The notes under the pieces: model-generated | Told to the model about the DNA's origin: nothing | What the model saw: only the letters and a program-made list of their open reading frames with translations | Databases searched by the model: none | Made by a program: the position numbers and the translations under genes | Origin: a virus | Virus record (IMG/VR): IMGVR_UViG_3300028283_000324 | Span: 1 to 38,237 of that record | Direction: 5' to 3' (one strand) | DNA length: 38,237 nucleotides | Part shown: one piece after another, positions 14,248 through 23,231 of the stretch | Layout of the letters: the number at the start of each line of letters is the position of its first letter | Position numbering within the stretch: position 1 is the stretch's first letter

Positions 14248-14300
14248 AACATTCCTCAATGCAACCTCCCTCCGAAGAGGGAAGCTGTGTGAAGAATGTT
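14248..14300 (-). other. Nested intercistronic hairpin with C(UUCG)G loop
   Basis: AACATTC (14248-14254) pairs with GAATGTT (14294-14300). Inside, TCCCTC (14267-14272) pairs with GAGGGA (14277-14282) around CGAA, which in the transcript is a C(UUCG)G tetraloop. It lies exactly between the stop of the secreted-protein gene and the next SD and has no U-run. It may stabilise or process the mRNA between exported and membrane genes. Confidence 0.55.
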
Positions 14301-14961
14301 ATTTTACTCCATAGCCTTCAAGCGTAGTACGGATATTTGCTATGACAGGTTCCCATGTTGCCTTGTCTGTAATTAAGAAACGTGAATACTTGGCGTTGAC
14401 AGACTGAAGGAAATCAATCTGCATTGCCTTCGTAACTGTAGTATCACTGAAATCCATATCTGCCAAGTTTGCAAGAACTTCAATTACCTGTGGGGCCGTT
14501 GTGGGTTTGCCAAGTAATGCTTTCTTTGCATAAGTAAAACAAGCAACATTGTCTTTCAGTTCAACGGAAGCCTGACACGCCGCCGCATAATCTTCATTTT
14601 TAACAGATATTTTTAAGACATCTGCCCATAATTTAGAGGCACGACAACCAGCCATAATATTCCAATCAATAGAAGGCTTGCGTGTAACGCCAATTTGTAC
14701 GGCAATAGCATTTACCCTGCTTTGTGCATCATCTAGGCTTATCACTGGTTTTACACCGAATTCTGCCCAGCAGTATTTCCCCAAATCAGGCTTACCTTGC
14801 CAGTCAATTGTGTCCAGCAGTGCCTTTGCCCCTTTGAAATCTTTTGCCTTTAGCAGAGTTACAACAGCGGCATCCTGAGTTGCATCCCATTTAACCGACC
14901 CTGCACCGAATACCAGTACAGCCATCATCAACACTCCGACCATCAACATCATCTTCTTCAT
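14299..14961 (-). CDS. Secreted protein, paralogue of the next gene upstream
   Basis: 220 aa from ATG 14961, chosen because AAGGAGAAGAGAAA precedes it and a Sec signal peptide starts there (MKKMMLMVGVLMMAVLVFGAG). The mature part is helical and looks TPR-like (KDFKGAKALLDTIDW, EDYAAACQASVELKD). The last 75 residues are almost identical to those of the neighbour (NAKYSRFLITDKATWEPVIA...TLEGYGVK) while the N-terminal part differs. No family recognised. Exported products in a late phage cluster suggest alteration of the host envelope or lysogenic conversion. Confidence 0.72.
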   Translation of the reverse strand: MKKMMLMVGVLMMAVLVFGAGSVKWDATQDAAVVTLLKAKDFKGAKALLDTIDWQGKPDLGKYCWAEFGVKPVISLDDAQSRVNAIAVQIGVTRKPSIDWNIMAGCRASKLWADVLKISVKNEDYAAACQASVELKDNVACFTYAKKALLGKPTTAPQVIEVLANLADMDFSDTTVTKAMQIDFLQSVNAKYSRFLITDKATWEPVIANIRTTLEGYGVK

Positions 14962-15054
14962 TTTCTCTTCTCCTTGGGCATTGCCCGTTAATTTAAAACA
15001 CTTCAACAGAACTCCATGTAGTTCACCATTGCTGATGAACTATTGGAATCATGT

Positions 15055-15849
15055 TTATTTAACTCCGTATCCTTCAAGCGTAGTACGAACATTAGCAATT
15101 ACTGGTTCCCAAGTGGCTTTGTCTGTGATTAGGAAACGGCTGTACTTGGCATTAACATCTTGCAAGAACTTAATCTGCATTTCCCTTGTAACAGTTGTAT
15201 CGCTGAAATCTAGTTCAGCTAATACATTAAGTATTTCAACAACCACAGTAGCCGTAGCTGGCTTTCCAAGCAGTGCCTTCCTGCTGTACTCGAAACACTT
15301 TACAGGCAGACCTTTCGTGGATTTTGCCATATAAAAATATGGCGGATTCGCCAGTGCTTCCCCTAAGATTACTGCATTTGCAATATCGTCGTTGCGAGAA
15401 GCAAGATACATACCATACATTTTTTGCTCTAGTGTAGGCGCAACTATGGATTTATAGAAAGCATATGCATCGGAGGCTGTAATACCAGCATTCTGGGAAA
15501 TTGGGGATGCATAGTACATACCCTTTAAAGTCAAATCCTGTATGGCAGAAGCATCCGTAAGTCCGTACTGGGACGCATACTTTGCAACACTTGCCTTTAC
15601 CTCGCCAAGATTTGCCAATTTAGTTCCAGTCTGCAAATCCAGAATCATCAAATTCTGAATTGACCAGCTCTTAGCACTTACATCAGATGTGTCTACTGTT
15701 GCGATAACAGCACGTGCTTCCGCATAGTTTTTAGCATCACTTAATTTTTGCACCTGATTCCTTACAACACCGTCAAATACAACCGAACCCGCCGCCATTA
15801 CAGCAACAGCCATCATTACAACCGCAGTCATCAACATCAACTTCTTCAT
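15055..15849 (-). CDS. Secreted protein, paralogue
   Basis: 264 aa from ATG 15849 with AAGGAGAAGAAAAA upstream; longer in-frame extensions run into the upstream gene and are rejected. Signal peptide MKKLMLMTAVVMMAVAVMA, cleavage likely after VMA. The body is helical repeat-like with DAYAFYKSIVAPTLEQKMYGMYLASRND. Compared with its partner it has about 45 extra residues in the middle; the C-terminal 75 residues are shared. The pair arose by tandem duplication followed by divergence of the N-terminal halves. Confidence 0.72.
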   Translation of the reverse strand: MKKLMLMTAVVMMAVAVMAAGSVVFDGVVRNQVQKLSDAKNYAEARAVIATVDTSDVSAKSWSIQNLMILDLQTGTKLANLGEVKASVAKYASQYGLTDASAIQDLTLKGMYYASPISQNAGITASDAYAFYKSIVAPTLEQKMYGMYLASRNDDIANAVILGEALANPPYFYMAKSTKGLPVKCFEYSRKALLGKPATATVVVEILNVLAELDFSDTTVTREMQIKFLQDVNAKYSRFLITDKATWEPVIANVRTTLEGYGVK

Positions 15850-15883
15850 TTTTTCTTCTCCTTGCTGGGGTTTCCAGCGTTTA

Positions 15884-17488
15884 TTATTTAGACCACTGCG
15901 ATTTGCAAAGGTCGTCTGAGACATCTTTTCTATAGATTTCATTGCTCCCGTCCCCTGCGAGTGTCGCAGTTCCAAAATCAAACTTTTTAAAACGTTTTTC
16001 AATACCGTCAATAATTGTACGGTTTTCAACTTTGGATTTATGATTGTCATAAGTCGTCATGTAGTAGGGGCGTTCGCCAACTATTAAGGCAATTAGAGGC
16101 ACGTCTGTGGAAGCTCTGGCGAGTTTTAACACGCCATCAGGTCTAACTCCCTGATAACCAAAATTAATCACGAATGCACCTGACGCATTGGCAGGAATAT
16201 TTACACAAAGCTCATTCATGTTTTCGGAGCCGTCTTTATTTTTGCTTCCTGCATATCCACGGTATATCTCGCCGAAAACTGGAATTGTGGAATTGCCCTG
16301 GCGGACTGCATTTACAGAGTAGGCGATAAACTTAGAATCTGCTTTGAACAGATGGAGGCTTGTGCGTCTCCAGCCTACCAGATAGCCGTCGCATTGCCCT
16401 GCGAGTGTCGCAAGTCCGCTTGCGTATTTCGCAGGTTCAATAAAGATTTTGTCCTCAAGGCGTTCACGTGTGCCATATGTAAAAAACACTTTAAAGCCCA
16501 TAGCCTTTACAATGGCAATTTGCTCTGATAGTCCGTAGGTGTTTTCACCCTCCCAGACTGCCAAGACCGTGTTGTATCCCAAACCCTTGAAATATGCGAG
16601 CTCCGCAAGGAGGTTGTCACGTTCAGCCTGTGTCTGAGTAGCTTTCATTTCACAAATCATTTTTATTTGTGTCACATCCGGGACTCTGACATATTCCATG
16701 GGTGGGTAATCCTGTGAGTACACCTGTTTCCAGGCTTTCCAGATTAGGTTGCTTGATGCGATGTCTTTGGTGTATGCCAATGTGCGTTTGTCTGTGATGT
16801 AATTACGGGGATGGTCGGTTTTTTGGAACACACTTTCCTTGGCAATGCCGTCCTTCATCTTTGCGAGGTTCTCAGCAACACCTTTACCGGCATCTTCAAT
16901 GGATGGCAATATTATTTTGGTTATCAGGTCTGGGGCGCTCAGGGGCTTCTGGGTGTAGCCGTATGATACTACTGTCGGGATATTGGTAACTGGCAGGGTT
17001 AGTCCTTTGATGTCTGCCGTACTGTACTGAAAAACCGAGCCGTATGATACTACTGTCGGGATATTGGTAACTGGCAGGGTTAGTCCTTTGATGTCTGCCG
17101 TACTGTACTGAAAAACCGAGCCGTATGCCGAGACTGCGGGTATGTTAGTACTTGGTATCACAATCTTGTTGAGCAGGATTGCCGGGTTATCAACTATCAT
17201 TGCGAGTTGTGCAGAGGTTATCGTGGTGATGACAGTAACCTGTGGAATGATAATTTCAGGGATAATCACCTTAGGTGTGATTATAACAGGAATTTGTACC
17301 ACGGGGATGGTTATTGTCGGGATCGGCACGGGGATGTCTGCGCCCGCCTGTTCCAGGACCTCGGTTTCTAACGGGGTGAGTTCCTCTGATCTGACAGACA
17401 TTGCCGCCAGCATTATGGAGGCGATAATTGCTATTATCGCAATTATCAGTGACCATTCACGTTTCAAAAAGTCAATTATATTTTTCAT
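15884..17488 (-). CDS. Membrane-anchored protein with Ile/Pro stalk and barrel-like domain
   Basis: 534 aa from ATG 17488 (AAAGGAGACCGCAATA), sharing one base with the previous stop (TAATG). Residues about 9-29 are a transmembrane anchor (EWSLIIAIIAIIASIMLAAM). Next is a striking stalk of alternating Ile/Val and Pro (IPVPIPTITIPVVQIPV...), then two identical 27-residue repeats (SVFQYSTADIKGLTLPVTN...). From about residue 260 a globular domain shows a beta/alpha alternation (IKMICEMK, YNTVLAVW, GFKVFFTYG, CDGYLVGW, PVFGEIYRG, GAFVINFGYQG, VPLIALIVGERPYY) that suggests a TIM-barrel, perhaps a glycosidase-like fold. No catalytic residues assigned. It may be displayed on the host membrane or lie in the virion. 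Confidence 0.55.
   Translation of the reverse strand: MKNIIDFLKREWSLIIAIIAIIASIMLAAMSVRSEELTPLETEVLEQAGADIPVPIPTITIPVVQIPVIITPKVIIPEIIIPQVTVITTITSAQLAMIVDNPAILLNKIVIPSTNIPAVSAYGSVFQYSTADIKGLTLPVTNIPTVVSYGSVFQYSTADIKGLTLPVTNIPTVVSYGYTQKPLSAPDLITKIILPSIEDAGKGVAENLAKMKDGIAKESVFQKTDHPRNYITDKRTLAYTKDIASSNLIWKAWKQVYSQDYPPMEYVRVPDVTQIKMICEMKATQTQAERDNLLAELAYFKGLGYNTVLAVWEGENTYGLSEQIAIVKAMGFKVFFTYGTRERLEDKIFIEPAKYASGLATLAGQCDGYLVGWRRTSLHLFKADSKFIAYSVNAVRQGNSTIPVFGEIYRGYAGSKNKDGSENMNELCVNIPANASGAFVINFGYQGVRPDGVLKLARASTDVPLIALIVGERPYYMTTYDNHKSKVENRTIIDGIEKRFKKFDFGTATLAGDGSNEIYRKDVSDDLCKSQWSK
16958..17119 (-). repeat. 81-bp perfect tandem repeat, two copies
   Basis: Copies at 16958-17038 and 17039-17119 are identical, followed by 8 more matching bases. 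They encode the duplicated 27-residue unit of the anchored protein. Perfect identity at silent sites implies recent duplication or gene conversion, so copy number may vary between relatives. Confidence 0.9.
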
Positions 17489-18027
17489 TATTGCGGTCTC
17501 CTTTTGCCGGAAATTGTTATTTTTGTGACCCACTGATTGCGCCAGGTGGTATCGCCACCCTCTGGGGCATTTGCTCCAAGGTCTGCGTTTTCGTAAATGC
17601 CGTCCGTGAAATACAAGCGGACAAGATATTTATCGTTCGCAGCCGCCCCCGGGGGGTCGAAGATATTCGGGCCGAAGAGTTGGACAGGTTTTGAGAAATC
17701 AACTGTCCAGTTAAGCTGACGCAGGGTTTTGAAAGTAGTCCAGGCACCTGATGGCAGCTTCTTATACTGAAGCAGGGCTTCTGTAATCTCCGGGGCCCCC
17801 GATTCGCTTCTGGGCTGAAGCTTGATCCATATCTGTGCCGGCATATCCTGGATGCCCGCAGGTGGGCAGGCTATATTGCCGCCGGTCCACACTGAATCCG
17901 AATAAAACGTAATTGCCGTGTTAACCTTGGCTATGTAATGCCGGGCGAAATTAAGCTCCGTGAACCAACAGGCAGAGGCAGACAAGCCAGCCGTTAAAAC
18001 TATTAATGCTAAAATTTTCTTAATCAT
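17488..18027 (-). CDS. Exported hypothetical protein
   Basis: 179 aa. Residues 1-20 (MIKKILALIVLTAGLSASAC) form a signal peptide ending in Cys20, so either Sec cleavage or lipoprotein processing is possible. The mature part is beta-rich with WTGGNIACPPAGIQDMPAQIWIKLQP and ends basic (ISGKRRPQ). It is followed by the anchored barrel-like protein with TAATG coupling. Family not recognised. Confidence 0.6.
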   Translation of the reverse strand: MIKKILALIVLTAGLSASACWFTELNFARHYIAKVNTAITFYSDSVWTGGNIACPPAGIQDMPAQIWIKLQPRSESGAPEITEALLQYKKLPSGAWTTFKTLRQLNWTVDFSKPVQLFGPNIFDPPGAAANDKYLVRLYFTDGIYENADLGANAPEGGDTTWRNQWVTKITISGKRRPQ

Positions 18028-18030
18028 CTT

Positions 18031-18330
18031 TTATTCTCCTGTTTTAAAAGTAATCCAATATGGTGTATATATTCTATTTTCTGCAACAGGTTCATTGAAG
18101 CTTAAACCTCCACCCCAATAAGTAAAAAAAAATCCTTTTTCATAATCAACTAATATGGGTAGGTCTTCTATCATTTCACCATATCTTAATCGCTGTATCA
18201 ACTGCCCACCGACAAACCATGTGCCGCGAACATGCTGATTATTATTCCCATATACACCATCCAGTAAAAACTGAATGGTGTATCTGGGAATAATGCTTAC
18301 ATTGAAATATGGCTGGAATTTTCTGTTCAT
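18031..18330 (-). CDS. Small protein downstream of the tail fibre
   Basis: 99 aa from ATG 18330, which overlaps the fibre TGA (ATATGA); an upstream in-frame ATG inside the fibre gene is rejected. Beta-rich and aromatic (FNVSIIPRYTIQFLLDGVYGN, GFFFTYWGGGLSFNEP). Coupled to the fibre, so it could be a fibre assembly chaperone or a minor tail/receptor-contact protein. No family recognised. Confidence 0.55.
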   Translation of the reverse strand: MNRKFQPYFNVSIIPRYTIQFLLDGVYGNNNQHVRGTWFVGGQLIQRLRYGEMIEDLPILVDYEKGFFFTYWGGGLSFNEPVAENRIYTPYWITFKTGE

Positions 18331-21128
18331 ATTTCTGCCCCCAATACTATCCAGCAATCTTCAGCGGTCTGCATAATCATAGCCCCTGCATATTGCCCGG
18401 CAATAGTAAATGTTCCTCCCGTAGTTCCATTTAGACTAACACCAGTACCGGCAGTGATAGTAGTTGCACCAAGTCCAATCTGAATTACTGGGATTATTGC
18501 ACCAACAGGACAATGGGATGACGGATAAATATTCAAAATATTTGCTGTTGCCTTATTCATTAAAACCGTGACATTTGCCCCATAGTCAGCAAGGTTTAAA
18601 TTATGGGCATCCGTATATGTGTTGAACACTTCAGGGACTGGAGCAACTGATTTGCTCTCAGGGTTATTAATTTCCAAGGCAGGATACTGCGACAAGAACC
18701 AAGGTATTTCAGTAGGGTCTGTTTCTGCAATGAACCATTTGTATCTTATGTAGTATTGAGTATTCGTAACTACAGACTGCAAAACAACAGACAGTTTTTC
18801 CGAGTAGTACGGATTGCCAACGCCATCACTTGGAAATGCAAGCCACTCTTCACCGTCTGAAATTTTAAGATTTGTCTGAGCAGTAGCAGAATTGAAAGTC
18901 TCAACGGCAGTCCCGGAATAATCGGCAGTACTGAAAACCTCGAGGGTGAAGTGCAGCGCGGAATCGTCTGCCATTGTCGGGACACGGAAAAGAAGCGTTT
19001 CAATTGTTGTGCCGCCGCCGATTCCCAGGCATTGCACCCATGTTGCGGATGCGAAGTCGGAAGCTATCGGAGTGAGTGCGGTTGCTGAATGTATTTCGGC
19101 TCTGAACGGCAAAGACACTGAGGGAGTCAGGCTCCAGCCGGTACCCTGGGCGTCTGAAGCCCAGGCGACATAGACGAAAGCGTCAACACCATTGGTACCG
19201 TCTATTGCATCTGTTCCGTTCTGACCGTCGTCCCCTATATATTTAACCCATGTAGAGCCGGAGAAATCCGATGATACAGGAGTCAGTGCGGTTGCAGACT
19301 GTTTGACAGCCATGTATGGCAGGGATACGGACGGGGTAAGACTCCAACCTGTGCCTGTGTTGTCAGAGGCATAAGCTATGTAAACAAAGGAACTGGTGCC
19401 ATTTGTGCCATTACTGCCGTTGCTTCCGTCTTCCCCGATGAATTTTACCCATAATCCGGCGAAATCCCCAACCTTTGGGGAGCTTATGGCTGTTGCCGAG
19501 TGCAAGATCGCAATGTATTTAAGACTGGAGGAAGGGGTTGCCGTGAAGCCTGTACCAGAATTGTCAGAGGCATACCGGATATAAAGGAATGCGTCAACAC
19601 CATTGGTACCGTCTATTGCATCTGTTCCGTTCTGACCGTCGTCCCCTATATATTTAACCCATGTAGAGCCGGAGAAATCCGATAGTACAGGTGTGGAGAT
19701 TGCCGTGACACTGTGTTTTTCGGCACGGTATTTGAGGGAATTTGACGGGGTCAAGCTGAACCCAGCACCGGCATTGTCCGAGGCGTAAGCGACATATACA
19801 AATGCGTCAACGCCATCCTCTCCATCATCACCATCAGTTCCGGCCGGGCCCCGTATGGCACCGGCATTGTCCCACTGCGCACCGCTCCACACATATCCGT
19901 TGCCGCTTGCGACAACCACGTATAAATCACCGGCAGTATTCCCGTTTGCAGGCAAATCGCCGATTGTTGCTACAGAGCCTTTAAGGGAAACCGATGTGCC
20001 GTCAGCGCCATCACTGCCGTCCGAGCCGTTATCCCCGATGTATTTCACCCATATAGCAGCACTGAAATCAGAGGATGCGGGAGAGGTTATTTCCGTTACA
20101 CTGTGAATTTCCGCACGGTATTTGAGACTATTTGACGGAGTAAGGCTCCAGCCGGTACCGGCATTATCGGATGCGTAGGCAACATAAACAAAAACATCGA
20201 CACCGGCTATCCCCTGTAATCCCTGGTCGCCTTTGAGTTCTCCGCAGTCAACCCAGGCGGTGCCGTTCCAAGCCCAGCCGTGCAGGGTGTCAAGCAATGT
20301 CCACAAATCCCCGTCGGCGAGGTTTGTGGATGAATCCCCGTCGGCGAGGTTTGTGGATGGGAGGCTTGCGTAATCCGCAACAGAGCCCTTTATGGTCAAA
20401 GATGCGCCTATTACACCTTGAACTCCCTGCACACCCTGAATCCCCTGAGGTCCTTGGATGCCTTGAATCCCTTGAATCCCTTGGATACCCTGTGCGCCGA
20501 CAACCAACGCGATTGCGTCGCTCCATTCGCCTTCAGGGTAGCGTTCGCGCCAGTAGAGATCGGCGGGGACTTGCGTGTCATGCCAGAGAGTTAAGCCGTC
20601 GATACTGAATTGGAGTTCACGGCCGGCACGGAGAAGGGCATCAACCCAGGACTGGGAAGCCCAGACGGTATCAACGACCGGCGGCGTACCTACTGTCGGA
20701 TCGGGATCGTTTTCAGCGTCTATTTGAATTAATATTCGGACAACCACATATCCGTCAGCATCAAGTCCCTTAAGCCTTAGCCAAGCCTGAATTTTTTGTG
20801 ATGTTCCCACCGCCGCCAAAAAAGAAGCATAAGCGGTGGACATATTTACCTTGACTTTACCCATGTTTTTTTGACTGTCATCAATATCCGCATCTAAAAC
20901 ACGGGACATGGGTGTTCCATGGCTGAAATCTTTTGCAATACAGCATTCCCACGCCACGGCTGCCGACATATTTTTCATAGTCAGATCGGCATTGGTTGCA
21001 TTCGCAAACACATTAAAAGACAACAGTGGATGTTCCTGATAGCCGATGGAAAACGTATTTTGATTAAACGTGTTATCGGCATTAGCCGGTTTTCGAGTCG
21101 CATAATTGTAAAATATTTCGCGTTCCAT
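18327..21128 (-). CDS. Collagen-like modular tail fibre
   Basis: 933 aa. Residues 1-200 form a beta-rich base (phage fibre N-terminus, probably tail-attached). Residues about 211-241 are a Gly-x-Gln-type collagen-like run (GIQGIQGIQGPQGIQGVQG), which should trimerise. Then five ~60-residue modules follow of the form (V/A)FVYVAYASDNxGTGWSLTPSxSLKYRAxxHSxTxIxxPxxSDFxxxxWVKYIGDDG, separated by short G-S-D-G/G-T-N-G spacers. The C-terminal 200 residues are a distinct domain, likely the tip. Expected role: trimeric fibre for host-surface recognition. Near-identical modules make it prone to recombination. Confidence 0.85.
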   Translation of the reverse strand: MEREIFYNYATRKPANADNTFNQNTFSIGYQEHPLLSFNVFANATNADLTMKNMSAAVAWECCIAKDFSHGTPMSRVLDADIDDSQKNMGKVKVNMSTAYASFLAAVGTSQKIQAWLRLKGLDADGYVVVRILIQIDAENDPDPTVGTPPVVDTVWASQSWVDALLRAGRELQFSIDGLTLWHDTQVPADLYWRERYPEGEWSDAIALVVGAQGIQGIQGIQGIQGPQGIQGVQGVQGVIGASLTIKGSVADYASLPSTNLADGDSSTNLADGDLWTLLDTLHGWAWNGTAWVDCGELKGDQGLQGIAGVDVFVYVAYASDNAGTGWSLTPSNSLKYRAEIHSVTEITSPASSDFSAAIWVKYIGDNGSDGSDGADGTSVSLKGSVATIGDLPANGNTAGDLYVVVASGNGYVWSGAQWDNAGAIRGPAGTDGDDGEDGVDAFVYVAYASDNAGAGFSLTPSNSLKYRAEKHSVTAISTPVLSDFSGSTWVKYIGDDGQNGTDAIDGTNGVDAFLYIRYASDNSGTGFTATPSSSLKYIAILHSATAISSPKVGDFAGLWVKFIGEDGSNGSNGTNGTSSFVYIAYASDNTGTGWSLTPSVSLPYMAVKQSATALTPVSSDFSGSTWVKYIGDDGQNGTDAIDGTNGVDAFVYVAWASDAQGTGWSLTPSVSLPFRAEIHSATALTPIASDFASATWVQCLGIGGGTTIETLLFRVPTMADDSALHFTLEVFSTADYSGTAVETFNSATAQTNLKISDGEEWLAFPSDGVGNPYYSEKLSVVLQSVVTNTQYYIRYKWFIAETDPTEIPWFLSQYPALEINNPESKSVAPVPEVFNTYTDAHNLNLADYGANVTVLMNKATANILNIYPSSHCPVGAIIPVIQIGLGATTITAGTGVSLNGTTGGTFTIAGQYAGAMIMQTAEDCWIVLGAEI
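19180..19272. repeat. 93-bp direct repeat in the fibre gene, copy 1
   Basis: Identical over 93 bp to 19591-19683. It covers the end of one fibre module and the spacer TDAIDGTNGVDAF. The rest of the modules differ at many silent positions, so the identity is recent. Confidence 0.9.
19591..19683. repeat. 93-bp direct repeat in the fibre gene, copy 2
   Basis: Second copy of the 93-bp block at 19180-19272, 411 bp away, in the same frame. Recombination between them would delete or add two modules without breaking the frame (411 = 3 x 137). Confidence 0.9.
20306..20357. repeat. 27-bp tandem duplication in the fibre gene
   Basis: Two nearly complete copies with a 27-bp period (starting 20306 and 20333), encoding the duplicated STNLADGDS just after the collagen-like run. 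In frame, near-perfect at DNA level, so probably a recent slippage event. Confidence 0.85.
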
Positions 21129-21141
21129 TGTTCACCTATTT

Positions 21142-22416
21142 TTAAGAAGTTGCTATCGTTATCCATTTTTCAGGTACATCAAGGGCGGTTATTGCCCAGC
21201 CGGTGCCGCCGTCTGTCGGCGCAGGCAGCGGTGGAGCTGGTGTCCCGAACCAATACGGGTTTGTCCCCTCATAGACTCCAGGTGGATCGCCTAGAGGGAA
21301 TACCGGGGTTGGCGATTGCGTGTTTGGCCCGTATAATTGGGATTGCGATCCTGACTCCGTGAAATCAAAAGAGAATACCGGGACATATCCAAAGGAATCC
21401 GGTCCGGTGTAATCACACCAGATTTCCAGATTTCCGCCCGGTCCAATTTGTCCGGCCTTGCTTGTTTTAAATATGGTTCCTTTTATGTGATATGGTTTCT
21501 TAGCATAGATACCTGTCGCCGTAAGCGTACAAGTGACATGCAACTGCCCGGAATAATTTTGACCTTCAGCGTAAGCATCCTCAAAAACGGGTTTTGGCGG
21601 GTCTCCATCCTGCGCTTTCCAGAAGTGGTGAGATCTCCTATAAAACGCCATGCCCCATGTGTAGTAATGCATATATGCATCCGGACCATATGTTTGCCAA
21701 CCATCTGTCCAGTAAGATAATTCATAGGACAGCGTACTGCTTTTTGCATAATCAGTCACCTTGCCGTCATCTGACTTCAAGATGTAAACCAGAGACATGG
21801 CGATCTTATACATCTGCTTCAGCCAGTTTGAGGAGTTCACCGGAATGGAAGGCGTCTCGCATAAAGTCGCCTCTATGTTCACGCCTATGTCATTGTGTTC
21901 CCAGGCAAGCACCGTAACTGAATACAGAAAAATTTCCGGCAGTAATATGTCTACTGATGTGCTTATGGTTCGTGCGGCTAAATCAATAGTAAATGTGATT
22001 CCGGATACAGTGACAACAGCTTTTTCATTAATTATTGGCACGTCGCATGATATAAGCCTGTAAAGGTAAACATATGCTCCAGAAACATACGCGGTGTATT
22101 GCTCGTAGTTAGCGTTAATTGCATCTGATTCTAAAATGGAATCAGTCTTGGTATATCTGCCTCCGACATAACTGAAAAGCACCTTCACACACCCTTTGAA
22201 CCCGTTGGGGCAAGTAGACACATAATACGGATATAGTTGTACAAGTTTTGCATAAAGCGAATCCCGCAGGGCACTGCTCCATTTCAGATAATTATTAAGG
22301 AGTGTGATATTCACTCCGGCAACGCCCACATCCTCGGCTTTACCGTTAATGATTTTAATGATCTCCTCCATCGTCGCAGTGTCGCGGAAATCAGGATTGT
22401 TCCAGTCTATAGCCAT
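21142..22416 (-). CDS. Tail/baseplate-associated hypothetical protein
   Basis: 424 aa. ATG 22416 has CAGGAGG in front and overlaps the previous gene by 10 bases. The N-terminus (MAIDWNNPDFRDTATMEEIIK) is followed by aromatic, beta-rich sequence and a proline/glycine-rich C-terminus (TPAPPLPAPTDGGTGWAI). It precedes the fibre, so it is likely a fibre-attachment or minor tail protein. Family not recognised. Confidence 0.6.
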   Translation of the reverse strand: MAIDWNNPDFRDTATMEEIIKIINGKAEDVGVAGVNITLLNNYLKWSSALRDSLYAKLVQLYPYYVSTCPNGFKGCVKVLFSYVGGRYTKTDSILESDAINANYEQYTAYVSGAYVYLYRLISCDVPIINEKAVVTVSGITFTIDLAARTISTSVDILLPEIFLYSVTVLAWEHNDIGVNIEATLCETPSIPVNSSNWLKQMYKIAMSLVYILKSDDGKVTDYAKSSTLSYELSYWTDGWQTYGPDAYMHYYTWGMAFYRRSHHFWKAQDGDPPKPVFEDAYAEGQNYSGQLHVTCTLTATGIYAKKPYHIKGTIFKTSKAGQIGPGGNLEIWCDYTGPDSFGYVPVFSFDFTESGSQSQLYGPNTQSPTPVFPLGDPPGVYEGTNPYWFGTPAPPLPAPTDGGTGWAITALDVPEKWITIATS

Positions 22417-23231
22417 ACAGCCTCCTGTGCCATGTAGATGTCGGCGGTATTTGTGCCAGCTATAAAAGAGGCGAATGTCAGCGTATATGATTCCGGTTCC
22501 GGAGGGATTGCTTCAGGGTCTGTTTCAGGGGCGGTGAACTGTCTGGAATACGTTCCCGAGATTGTGCTTGACTGCCAGTATCCTGCGTTCATATCCTTGG
22601 TCTCGGCGGCGGCGCTGATTATATACGCGCTCCCGTCGAACCACATCTTCTTTGCGGCACTCGCATATATCGGTTTCCCATTCAATTTTTCAAGCGTCTG
22701 TGTGAACGTTCCACCGATATAAGAATAAGTTGCAAGTCCGACTATTTTCTTCAGAACGTTTCCGGAAGGAGGCGTAGAAGTCCGTAAATATTCTCCGAAC
22801 ATTGTCGCGCATGTCCAACCGATAGGGGTTGCCATGGCAATGGTTATATTTTGCCGTGTTGTCTTATCTTTGCCCCTTGGGATGTATGTCCCTGCCAACG
22901 GTCCGCAACTCCACCAGGTATCGCCTAAATACGAGACAACGCCCGTGTCGCTTGTCTCTGTATATTTTTTGAAATTGAATCCCACACATGGGGTAATAAC
23001 CCATCCGACACTGGAACAATACCAGAGAGTTCCAACGCCTAAAAAATAATAATCATATTCATTATAGGTAAATCCGCTGGGATAGATCCTTGAATTATTG
23101 TACAGGACAGGAATGCCGACATTTGCGCTGATATAATACGGGTTGCTTCCCCACAGCCATAACCGGGCGACAGGATCATAGTAATAAACTGCGGCAATTC
23201 CCCTTGTAGTATTGAGGCATTTATACCACAT
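22407..23231 (-). CDS. Tail tip-region hypothetical protein
   Basis: 274 aa from ATG 23231, placed behind GGAGGGG; the longer frame to 23378 reads through the previous gene out of frame and is rejected. Sequence MWYKCLNTTRGIAAVYYYDP... is rich in Tyr, Trp, Gly and Thr, as in receptor-contact or beta-sandwich tail proteins. Ends in TAG. Family not recognised. Confidence 0.6.
   Translation of the reverse strand: MWYKCLNTTRGIAAVYYYDPVARLWLWGSNPYYISANVGIPVLYNNSRIYPSGFTYNEYDYYFLGVGTLWYCSSVGWVITPCVGFNFKKYTETSDTGVVSYLGDTWWSCGPLAGTYIPRGKDKTTRQNITIAMATPIGWTCATMFGEYLRTSTPPSGNVLKKIVGLATYSYIGGTFTQTLEKLNGKPIYASAAKKMWFDGSAYIISAAAETKDMNAGYWQSSTISGTYSRQFTAPETDPEAIPPEPESYTLTFASFIAGTNTADIYMAQEAVWL

Noticed and set aside
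19180-19683. CRISPR array or similar regular repeat
   Set aside because: The repeats are long, coding and in frame within the fibre gene, with no spacer structure.
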